This document shows positions 57,525-64,000 of a stretch of 64,000 bases of DNA, piece by piece. The stretch comes from Lentzea fradiae (GTDB lineage Bacteria; Actinomycetota; Actinomycetes; Mycobacteriales; Pseudonocardiaceae). The notes under the pieces were generated by a model. That model worked only from the letters and a program-made list of their open reading frames with translations. It was not told the DNA's origin and made no database searches. Numbering within the stretch: position 1 is the stretch's first letter; each line of letters opens with the position of its first letter. Made by a program: the position numbers and the translations under genes. The DNA lies in NCBI RefSeq assembly GCF_900100955.1, contig NZ_FNCC01000011.1:1-64000 (forward strand). The letters run 5' to 3'.

Positions 57525-58368
57525 CACGGGTTTCCCCGTCGCCGACGCCGAGAACGACTTCCAGCGGGCCCGCCGCCGCCAGGTGATGTCCCGGCTGGCG
57601 GCCTGGCTGCGCCGCGAGCCGGACGACGTGAACATCATGCTGCCGTTCCACGAGGTCGTGGAGGCACTGGGCATGGTGTCGGAGAAGCGCCTGGGCCTGC
57701 AGTCCATCCGGCTCGACTCGATCGTGGGCAGCGTCGACCGCACCCGCGACTTCGACCGCCGCTTCCGCCCGACCTCGAGCCGCGTCCGGGAACGCTGGCA
57801 GCGCCTGGCGCTGGCCGCGCGCCGCGGCGAGAACGTGCCGCCGATCGAGGTGTACCGGATCGGTGAGCTGCACTTCATCATGGACGGCCACCACCGCGTC
57901 TCGGTCGCGCACGCGCTGGGCCTCACGGTCATCGACGCGTACGTGACGCAGGTGATCACGCGGATCAACTCGTCCGGCATCCGCTACCGCGGCGACCTGA
58001 TCGTGAAGGACTACCGGCGGCTGTTCCTGGACAGGGTGCCGCTCAGCGGCGAGGCCCGTGCCGCGGTCGTGCTGTCCGACCCGTGGGACTACGCCGAACT
58101 GGGCGAGCACGTCGAGGCGTGGGGGTTCCGCCTGATGCAGGACACCGGCACGTTCCTGGACCGCGCGGAGATCGCCCGGCGCTGGTACTCCGACGAGTAC
58201 AAGCCGGTCGTGGCGATGCTGCGGCAGGCGGACATGATCGGCGACCGCACCGAGACCGAGGCGTACATGTGGGTCGCCAAGGAGCGGTACCGGCTGATCA
58301 GGACGCACCGCTGGGACGCCGACGTGATCAACGCCGTCCGCCAGGAGACCCGCGGGCGCCGCGGCTGA
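57514..58368 (+). CDS. ParB/sulfiredoxin-fold protein
   Basis: The protein has 284 residues. The middle part carries a ParB-like nucleotide/DNA-binding fold, with PPIEVYRIGELHFIMDGHHRVSVAHALG matching the GERR/GNHR-type motif of ParB-Srx proteins. There is no obvious partition HTH. The C-terminus (DRAEIARRWYSDEYKP) is helical. GGGAGG lies five bases before the ATG. It may be a CTPase, kinase or nuclease of this superfamily. The coupling to a phosphoesterase hints at nucleotide or RNA/DNA end processing. Confidence 0.7.
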   Translation: MRHDTGFPVADAENDFQRARRRQVMSRLAAWLRREPDDVNIMLPFHEVVEALGMVSEKRLGLQSIRLDSIVGSVDRTRDFDRRFRPTSSRVRERWQRLALAARRGENVPPIEVYRIGELHFIMDGHHRVSVAHALGLTVIDAYVTQVITRINSSGIRYRGDLIVKDYRRLFLDRVPLSGEARAAVVLSDPWDYAELGEHVEAWGFRLMQDTGTFLDRAEIARRWYSDEYKPVVAMLRQADMIGDRTETEAYMWVAKERYRLIRTHRWDADVINAVRQETRGRRG

Positions 58369-58378
58369 CGCCGCACCG

Positions 58379-58654
58379 TCAGGCCGGGCCGAGCTCCTCG
58401 TCGAGCAGCTCCGGCCAGTTCCCGTGACCGAGACCGGCGGCCATGAGCAGGTCGCGCCAGTCGACGTGGCTGAGCTCGACCAGCCGCGTCAGCCGCTCCA
58501 GGTCACCGCGCGCGGCCAGCACGACCGCGGCCTGCACCCGTTCGACGTCCTGGTTGCCGGTCTCGGTGCGGGCGACCTCCCGCAGCACCTCGTCCACCTG
58601 TTCCGCGGGGAAGTCCCCGCGCACGCGAGCAGCGACCCGTTCCGACACGTCCAC
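58379..58654 (-). CDS. Single-domain member of a duplicated small helical family
   Basis: The protein has 91 residues. It reads RVAARVRGDFPAEQVDEVLREV then VERVQAAVVLAARGDLERLTRLVELSHVDWRDLLMAAG. The same domain occurs twice in the next protein upstream (58707). All-helical, no recognised family. The GTG start gives MDVSERVAARV, aligning with the domain boundary. Confidence 0.65.
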   Translation of the reverse strand: MDVSERVAARVRGDFPAEQVDEVLREVARTETGNQDVERVQAAVVLAARGDLERLTRLVELSHVDWRDLLMAAGLGHGNWPELLDEELGPA

Positions 58655-58706
58655 CGGCCGAACCTACCGCTGTGCGACGATCCCGATCACCGCCGCACGG
58701 CGGCAC

Positions 58707-59318
58707 TCACCTCTTCTTCCTGCGCGGGCCCGGCTCGGGGAATTCCCGGCGCAGCACCTCGGCCCAGTCCTCGTGGGCCAACGCGCCATCCGCGGCCATC
58801 AACGTGTCACGCGGGTCCACGTGGCTCTCGTGAACGAACGACTTCAAGCGCCGCAGGTCGCCCTTGGCGCCCAGCACCGCTGCGGCCTGGATCCGCTCCG
58901 CCAGCGCCTTCAGCGCTTCGTCGTCCCCGGCGTCGCACGCGTAGCCGGTCGACAGCTCCCGCACCACCTCGTCCACCTGCTTCGCCGGGAAGTCCCGGTG
59001 CACGCGGGCCGCGACCCGTGCGGACACAGGTCCAGGAGGAGCGCCTGACGAGCCCAGCTCACGCCGGACGCGGTCACGCCAGTCACCGTCGAGGACCCCG
59101 CCCTCCGCGAGCACGGCGCGCCGGTCCGCGCGGCTGAGCGCCACCAGCTCCTTCAGCTTCGCCAGGCTCGTCACCGAGGCCAGCAGGATGGCCGCGTGCA
59201 GCCGTTCGGCCTCCGGGTGACCGATCCCGGCACCGGCCAGTTCCGCCAGCGCCTCCTCGGCGTCCTCCGCCCGGAAGTAGACGCGCACCCGCCGCTTGAC
59301 CCGCCCCGTCAGATCCAT
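58707..59318 (-). CDS. Two-domain member of the duplicated small helical family
   Basis: The protein has 203 residues from an ATG preceded by GGAGGGAT. Residues 1-90 (LTGRVKRRVRVYFRAEDAEEAL) and 100-200 (VSARVAARVHRDFPAKQVDEVV) are related to each other and to the 91-residue protein at 58379; the C-terminal copy is closer to that protein. It ends in a basic PRRKKR tail. Function unknown; the repeat pattern suggests local gene and domain duplication. Confidence 0.68.
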   Translation of the reverse strand: MDLTGRVKRRVRVYFRAEDAEEALAELAGAGIGHPEAERLHAAILLASVTSLAKLKELVALSRADRRAVLAEGGVLDGDWRDRVRRELGSSGAPPGPVSARVAARVHRDFPAKQVDEVVRELSTGYACDAGDDEALKALAERIQAAAVLGAKGDLRRLKSFVHESHVDPRDTLMAADGALAHEDWAEVLRREFPEPGPRRKKR

Positions 59319-59388
59319 CGCGATCCCTCCCCCGACCACATTGTGGACCTGACGCCGCCCGCGGAGGAGTGGAATCAGCGGGGTGGAA

Positions 59389-60381
59389 TCAGCGGGGCGC
59401 CACCCGCGGCCCGTCCGCCTCCGGCAGCGGCCGTGCCTGGTCCAGCACCTCGTCGGTGTACTTGTCCAGCAACCGGGTGCCGATCTGCTGCGCGTACCCG
59501 AAGATCACCGCCCACAGCAGCAGCGCGGCGGCCGACGGGATGCCGATCAGCCCGCTCGTCACCCCCGCTCCCAGAGCCAGGATCCCGACCACCGCCAGCG
59601 CCGCGCCGAGCATGATCTTGATCAGCGCCTGGTAGCCGATCATGACGTACGGCGAGAGCGACGGCCGGCGGCGCAACAGCAGCACCACGGCGGCCAGCAC
59701 CGCGCCGAACGCCCCGAGCACCTGCACCAGCCACACGTCCACCCCGGACGCCTTCACCGTCCCGCCGGGGCACACGGTCGGCAGCGCGTTCTCCTTCGGG
59801 TCGACGCAGAGCGGGATGATGCCCGGCTTCGCGATGCCGACGACCCCGAGCACCGTGTTGATCACGAACAGCACGATCGACGCGGCGATCAGCTTGTTCC
59901 GCAGCGCCCGCGACCCGGCGTGCGCGAAGTCGGAGTTGTCGAAGGCCGCCCGCAGCGCGTCCACGACGATCGCCCGTTCCACCGCGGGCGTGAACTCCCC
60001 CGGCCGCAGCTCGTCCAGGGCACGGCGGCGCGGATCGTCGTCGTCGAGGTACTGCGCCACCCGTGCCCGCAACCCCGGCAGCCGCCCCAGGAACCCGCGC
60101 TCCGCCGCGATCGTGGCCACCTCGGCCTCGTGCAGGGCGCGCCAGGCCCGTTCGATGTGCCAGCCCGACCACCACGACGGCACCATGCGCCACCACGGCT
60201 CGCGCTCACCCAGCATCGCCTCGACCACCGCCGCCTGCTCCTCGGCGGTGCGGCGCCACACATCACCCTCCGGGTCGACCGGGTCGGGCGGGCCGAGCGC
60301 GGCCAGATCCGCGCGGACCCGGTCGAGCCGGGACTGCACGACGAGTCGCCAGTCGGTGACCCTGGGTCTGCGGTCGGCCAT
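59389..60381 (-). CDS. Multi-span membrane protein
   Basis: The protein has 330 residues. The N-terminal half (1-175) is cytoplasmic and rich in charged and aromatic residues (WRRTAEEQAAVVEAM; WWRMVPSWWSGWHIERAW). The C-terminal half has about four transmembrane helices (IAASIVLFVINTVLGVVG; VLGAFGAVLAAVVLLL; GAALAVVGILALGAGV; AAALLLWAVIFGYAQQ). The loop between helices 1 and 2 carries two Cys that may be disulphide-bonded. I do not recognise the family. Confidence 0.7.
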   Translation of the reverse strand: MADRRPRVTDWRLVVQSRLDRVRADLAALGPPDPVDPEGDVWRRTAEEQAAVVEAMLGEREPWWRMVPSWWSGWHIERAWRALHEAEVATIAAERGFLGRLPGLRARVAQYLDDDDPRRRALDELRPGEFTPAVERAIVVDALRAAFDNSDFAHAGSRALRNKLIAASIVLFVINTVLGVVGIAKPGIIPLCVDPKENALPTVCPGGTVKASGVDVWLVQVLGAFGAVLAAVVLLLRRRPSLSPYVMIGYQALIKIMLGAALAVVGILALGAGVTSGLIGIPSAAALLLWAVIFGYAQQIGTRLLDKYTDEVLDQARPLPEADGPRVAPR

Positions 60382-60502
60382 GATCCGATGGTGGCAGGCG
60401 GCACCGACATTTTCGGGAGCCATCCGTGTGACGTGCGGAAACGTCGCCCGGACGCCTCAGTGCGCGCTCATCGGGCCATCTGGGCGTGAGCCGGGGGCGG
60501 CT

Positions 60503-60536
60503 ACTGCCGGTGAGCGGGCCCGCGATGACCGGCAGT
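60503..60536. repeat. Nested palindromes downstream of an SDR gene
   Basis: ACTGCCGGT / ACCGGCAGT arms (9 bp, perfect) enclose the palindrome GCGGGCCCGC. It lies beside the SDR terminator and may add to termination or be a REP-like remnant. The rest of the 215-base gap shows no gene. Confidence 0.4.
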
Positions 60537-60550
60537 CGCCTCCGACGCGC

Positions 60551-60590
60551 CCCGCCGGGGAGACGTCCCACGCCACGCCTCCCCGGCGGG
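60551..60590 (-). terminator. Terminator of the SDR gene
   Basis: CCCGCCGGGGAG and its exact complement form a 12-base-pair stem with a 16-base loop, ending six bases after the SDR stop. Confidence 0.7.
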
Positions 60591-60596
60591 CCCGGC

Positions 60597-61484
60597 TCAG
60601 GCGGTCTGCGGCGGCTCCACCAGCGCCCGCAGCCGCGGCGGCATCCGCTTCTCCAGCCCGTACGGCTCCAGGTGGGCCTGCAGCACGCCGGTGAACGCCC
60701 GCTCCACCGAGGCGGTGTCCCAGCTGTCGCTCTCCAGGATCGGCTGCTTGAAGTACGGCTGCCCGACGAGGTGGAGCTGCCGCCCGTTGCAGCGGATGAC
60801 CTGGCCGGTGATGCCCTCCGCGCGGTCGGACAGCAGGAACAGCACCAGCGGCGCCACCTTGCCGGGCGTGCGGTCCGCGGGGATCGCGCGCAGGGACCGC
60901 TCCGACTTCCACACCATCCGCGTGTGCGCGACCGGGCACACGGCGTTCACCCGGATGTTCTCCGATTCCAGGTCGAGCGCCCAGGAGTAGCTCAACGACG
61001 CCACCGCGCCCTTGGTCGCCGAATACGTGGCGAGCTTGCGCTGGCCGAAAGAGGCCCCGGAGGAAATGTTGACGATCGAGCCGCCGCCGGTGGCGCGCAT
61101 CGCGCGCATCGCCGCTATTCCGGTGTAGATGACGCCCAGGACGTTCACCTCGACGACGTTGCGGATCGTCTCCGGGTCGTCTTCCCACGGCGCGGTCTCG
61201 TAGTTCAGGCCGGCGTTGTTCACCAGGCCGTCGACGCGGCCGAACTCGTCCACGCACAGTTCGACGATCTTGGCCGCCTCGCTGGGGTCGGCCACCGTGT
61301 GGTTCGAGGAGACGGCGCGGCCGCCGTACCCCCTGATGTGTTCCGCGACCCGTTCTGCCAGGTCACCGTCGTTGTCGTTGACCACCACCGACGCACCCGC
61401 GAGGGCGGCGTGCATCGCGTAGGCTTCGCCGAGACCTCGGCCGCCCCCGGTGATGACGACCGCTTTGCCGTCCAGGATCCCCAT
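60597..61484 (-). CDS. Short-chain dehydrogenase/reductase (SDR)
   Basis: The protein has 295 residues. The cofactor loop TGGGRGLGEA near the N-terminus, NNAGLN, catalytic Ser in NISSGAS and YSATK are all present. The acidic residue in VVNDNDG after strand 2 suggests NAD(H) preference. It has a 45-residue C-terminal extension (YFKQPILESDSWDT...) beyond the usual SDR core, like steroid or acyl-CoA-linked SDRs of actinobacteria. The ATG fits AAAGAGAG upstream. It stands alone. Confidence 0.88.
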   Translation of the reverse strand: MGILDGKAVVITGGGRGLGEAYAMHAALAGASVVVNDNDGDLAERVAEHIRGYGGRAVSSNHTVADPSEAAKIVELCVDEFGRVDGLVNNAGLNYETAPWEDDPETIRNVVEVNVLGVIYTGIAAMRAMRATGGGSIVNISSGASFGQRKLATYSATKGAVASLSYSWALDLESENIRVNAVCPVAHTRMVWKSERSLRAIPADRTPGKVAPLVLFLLSDRAEGITGQVIRCNGRQLHLVGQPYFKQPILESDSWDTASVERAFTGVLQAHLEPYGLEKRMPPRLRALVEPPQTA

Positions 61485-61700
61485 TGCACGCTCTCTTTCC
61501 TCACTCGGCGGCGGCGCTGGACCCCCTGTGTCCTTCTCCCGCCTCCGACAAGCGTGCGGACGATTCGCGAAGACGGCGCGGTGGTTTCGATGAGATGACG
61601 CTGCCGAGCGCCCAATGGCGCGGTGAGTTCGGTCGGGCAGTTTCCCCGGACCTGTCGGTCCCACCAGGACCGAGGACTTTCGCCCTCACTCGTCCGAGTG

Positions 61701-61740
61701 ACATAAAACAGGCCGCCGTCCGCATGGGACGACGGCCTGT
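61701..61740 (-). terminator. Terminator of the sugar ABC operon
   Basis: ACAGGCCGCCGTCC / GGACGACGGCCTGT (14-bp stem, one mismatch, 5-base loop), followed on the minus strand by TTTTATGT, lies 12 bases after the ATPase stop. The remaining 200 bases up to the SDR start show no gene. Confidence 0.85.
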
Positions 61741-61752
61741 CCTATCGAGAAT

Positions 61753-62937
61753 TCACCGTTCCGAGTAGGTCAGGTTCTTTCCGCTGGACGGGTCGAACAA
61801 CTGCACCTTGTCCGCGTCGAACCAGATGTCCGACGAGGCGCCCTCGACGGCGCCGGAGGCCGACGACAGCCGCGTGACCAGTGAGATGCCGTCGCCCGGC
61901 ACGTCGTCCGATCCCGCGTCCTTCGCGAGCTCCTGGAGCTCGGCCGAAGCCGCCTGCTCGCCCGTGAGGTTGAAGTAGGCGTACTTGTCCGAGCCCATCG
62001 ACTCCAGAACGTCCACCTGGGACGTGAACTTGCCGCCCGCCGACAGCTTCGCCGGCTCGACCAGCGACGCGTCCTCGAAGTGCTCGGGGCGGATGCCCAG
62101 GATCACCTCGCGGGGCGCGTCGGCCGCCTCGACCAGCTGACGGACCCGGTCCGTCAGCGTCACGTCGCCGATGACCGAGCGCAGCGCGCCGTTCTCCAGC
62201 GTCGCCGGCACGAAGTTCATCGACGGCGAGCCGATGAAGCCCGCGACGAAGAGGTTGGCCGGGTGGTCGTAGAGGAACTGCGGCGCGCCGATCTGCTGCA
62301 CGATGCCGCCGCGCATGACGACGACCCGGTCGCCGAGGGTCATCGCCTCGGTCTGGTCGTGCGTCACGTAGACGGTCGTCGTGCCGAGCTGCTTCTGCAG
62401 GCGCGACACCGAGGTGCGCATCTGCACGCGCAGCTTGGCGTCCAGGTTGGACAGCGGCTCGTCCATGAGGAACGCCTTGGGGTTGCGCACGATCGCGCGC
62501 CCCATCGCCACGCGCTGCCGCTGGCCACCGGACAGGTTGGACGGTTTGCGGTCGAGGTGCTGGGAGAGGTCGAGGATGTCGGCCGCCTCCTTGACCTTCT
62601 TCTCGACCGTGGCGTTGTCCACCTTGGCCAGCCGCAACGGGAAGGCCATGTTCTCCTTCACCGTCATGTGCGGGTAGAGGGCGTAGGACTGGAACACCAT
62701 CGCGATGTCGCGGTCCTTGGGCGCCTTCTCGTTGACGCGCTGCCCGCCGATGCGCAGCTCGCCGTCGGTGATGTCCTCCAGGCCCGCGATCATGTTGAGC
62801 GTGGTGGACTTCCCGCAGCCGGACGGTCCGACCAGGATGATGAACTCGCCATCGGCGATCTCCAGGTTGACCTCCTGGACGGCCAACGCGCCGTCCGGAT
62901 ACCGCTTGGTCACCTTGTCCAGAACGATCTCTGCCAT
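61753..62937 (-). CDS. Sugar ABC transporter ATPase (MsmK/UgpC/MalK type)
   Basis: The protein has 394 residues. Walker A GPSGCGKST (37-45), Q-loop FQSYALYPHM, signature NLSGGQRQR, Walker B FLMDEPLSNLD and switch His in YVTHDQTEAM are intact. The C-terminal TOBE regulatory domain (about 240-394) identifies a CUT1 carbohydrate importer ATPase; in actinomycetes such ATPases can serve several sugar transporters. It lies just downstream of the two permease genes. Confidence 0.93.
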   Translation of the reverse strand: MAEIVLDKVTKRYPDGALAVQEVNLEIADGEFIILVGPSGCGKSTTLNMIAGLEDITDGELRIGGQRVNEKAPKDRDIAMVFQSYALYPHMTVKENMAFPLRLAKVDNATVEKKVKEAADILDLSQHLDRKPSNLSGGQRQRVAMGRAIVRNPKAFLMDEPLSNLDAKLRVQMRTSVSRLQKQLGTTTVYVTHDQTEAMTLGDRVVVMRGGIVQQIGAPQFLYDHPANLFVAGFIGSPSMNFVPATLENGALRSVIGDVTLTDRVRQLVEAADAPREVILGIRPEHFEDASLVEPAKLSAGGKFTSQVDVLESMGSDKYAYFNLTGEQAASAELQELAKDAGSDDVPGDGISLVTRLSSASGAVEGASSDIWFDADKVQLFDPSSGKNLTYSER

Positions 62938-62945
62938 TGGTCAAC

Positions 62946-63791
62946 TCACCCCTTGACGGCGCCGGAGGTCAGGCCGGCGACGATCCGGCGCTGGAAGAAC
63001 AACACGAAGAGGATGATCGGGATGGTGATGACCACGGCGGCCGCCGCGATCGACCCGGCCGGGTCCTCGAACTGCGAGCTGCCGGTGAAGAACGACAGCG
63101 CCACGGGGACGGTCCGCGACTGCTCGGTCGAGGTGAGCGAGATCGCGAACAGGAAGTCGTTCCAGCAGAAGATGAACACGAGGATCGCCGTCGTGAACAC
63201 ACCCGGCGCGGCCAGCGGCGCGATGACGCGGCGAAACGCCTGCCCCGGCGTCGCCCCGTCCATCTTCGCCGCCTTCTCGAGCTCCCAGGGGATCTCGCGG
63301 AAGAAGGCCGACAGGGTGTAGATCGCGAGCGGCAGCGCGAACGTGATGTACGGCAGGATCAGGCCGGGCCACGTGTCGAAGAGGCCGAGCGTGCGCTCGA
63401 TCTCGAACAGCGGGGACACCAGCGAGACCTGCGGGAACATCGCGATCAGCAGCGAGACGCCCACCAGCAGGTTCTTGCCGGGGAAGTCGAGCCGCGCGAT
63501 GGCGTAGGCGGCCATCGTGCCGAACACCACGGCGATCGCGGTCGCGATGACCGCGATGCCGATGGAGTTGAACAGCGCCCGCGTGAACTCCGACGTCGAG
63601 AAGATGTTCTGGTAGTTCTCCAGGCTCCACTCGCGCGGGATGAAGTTGCCGTCCGCGAGCGTGGCGGACGACTTGAACGACAGCGACACGATCCACAGCA
63701 CCGGAACCAGCGCGTAGATCACGACGACGGCGTTCAGCAGACCCCAGCCGACCTTCTTGCCGGTGGTCTCCGCTCCTCCGATTCCAGCCAT
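62946..63791 (-). CDS. Sugar ABC transporter permease (MalG type)
   Basis: The protein has 281 residues with six transmembrane helices. The EAA loop EIPWELEKAAKMDGATPGQA, which contacts the ATPase, is conserved. The N-terminus before helix 1 is short (MAGIGGAETTGKK). Its ATG shares one base with the stop of the preceding permease gene (TAATG), and the ATPase starts eight bases after its stop. Substrate specificity cannot be deduced. Confidence 0.93.
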   Translation of the reverse strand: MAGIGGAETTGKKVGWGLLNAVVVIYALVPVLWIVSLSFKSSATLADGNFIPREWSLENYQNIFSTSEFTRALFNSIGIAVIATAIAVVFGTMAAYAIARLDFPGKNLLVGVSLLIAMFPQVSLVSPLFEIERTLGLFDTWPGLILPYITFALPLAIYTLSAFFREIPWELEKAAKMDGATPGQAFRRVIAPLAAPGVFTTAILVFIFCWNDFLFAISLTSTEQSRTVPVALSFFTGSSQFEDPAGSIAAAAVVITIPIILFVLFFQRRIVAGLTSGAVKG

Positions 63792-64000
63792 TACCGCTTC
63801 CCCCCGTCGTCACTGCCGGGGGCAGCGGTGCCGAAGAGCTTGATGAACACGAACGCGATGATCGCGACCATGATGAAGATCAGCACGGACATGGTCGACC
63901 CGATGCCGAGGTTCAAGCCCTTGATGAGGTTGTTGTAGGTCAGCATCGACACCGACGACGTGCCCTGCGAGCCCGCGGTGAGCACGAAGAGGTTGTCGAA
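63791..64000 (-). CDS. Sugar ABC transporter permease (MalF type), C-terminal part
   Basis: Only the last 69 residues are in the window. They end with SVSMLTYNNLIKGLNLG followed by the last transmembrane helix (STMSVLIFIMVAIIAFVFIKLF), typical of MalF-like partners. The 5' part and probably the sugar-binding protein gene lie beyond the window end. Confidence 0.85.
   Translation of the reverse strand, partial: FDNLFVLTAGSQGTSSVSMLTYNNLIKGLNLGIGSTMSVLIFIMVAIIAFVFIKLFGTAAPGSDDGGKR

Noticed and set aside
1..64000. CRISPR arrays, tRNA or rRNA genes
   Set aside because: I looked for regularly spaced repeats and for T-loop-like GGTTCGAATC motifs outside genes and found none; the one GGTTCGATCC match (near 57171) is inside the metallophosphoesterase gene.

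Overview
The window is very GC-rich DNA from an actinomycete, most likely a Pseudonocardiaceae relative (Lentzea/Saccharothrix/Actinosynnema type). Evidence: GTG starts and 4-base overlaps are frequent, the AdnAB recombination helicase-nuclease takes the place of RecBCD, and many actinobacteria-only families occur (DUF3107, DUF3152, TIGR02569, NnaR, DUF574/Methyltransf_19, DUF2332, DUF4873). The genus is an inference.

Layout. 1-69 is the tail of a transposase. 137-3468 holds a two-component pair (kinase/regulator) divergent from a secreted DUF5666-like protein, then a small membrane protein. 3440-6945 holds an RCK potassium channel, an M20 peptidase, a DoxX-like protein and an unknown. 7002-13583 is adnA-adnB. 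From memory, the order K+ channel / AdnB / AdnA / alkyltransferase-like / TIGR02569 / MoeZ / DUF3152 / TetR / DUF3107 / ferritin-like / RhlE / PQQ-like membrane protein matches Mycobacterium tuberculosis Rv3200c-Rv3212. In this window that backbone is opened by two insertions.

Insertion 1 (13641-24877) is the most striking feature. A four-gene divergent cassette is present twice in tandem: a PAS-GGDEF-EAL protein and a DUF574 SAM methyltransferase on the minus strand, then a cytochrome P450 and a secreted alpha/beta hydrolase on the plus strand. Gene order, orientation, start signals, the P450-hydrolase spacer and a 32-base element in the divergent promoter are conserved between copies. The nucleotide-recognition and phosphodiesterase residues of the GGDEF/EAL proteins are altered in both copies. 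This looks like an undescribed signalling-plus-tailoring module.

Insertion 2 (25231-34645) is a complete nitrate/nitrite assimilation cluster: nasA, a flavoprotein electron donor, narK, nirB, nirD, the HemD-winged-helix regulator nnaR, and a CbiX-like chelatase probably for siroheme. GlnR-like half-sites lie before narK and nirB.

The backbone resumes at 34715 and carries a small AurF-oxygenase/hydrolase/TetR/DUF4873 island (39807-42532). From 46664 on come housekeeping and unknown genes: hydrolase, RecB-type nuclease, ArsC-like, MarC, PHP, bPH2, Nudix, MaoC and two DUF2332 paralogues around a corA Mg2+ channel gene. corA has a candidate leader peptide (Asp-Pro-His-Pro near its N-terminus) and two mutually exclusive hairpins upstream. 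Then follow a 31-residue membrane microprotein beside its longer homologue, a metallophosphoesterase/ParB-fold pair, a family with a triplicated small domain, an SDR, and a sugar ABC transporter that runs off the end. No tRNA, rRNA or CRISPR array was recognised.
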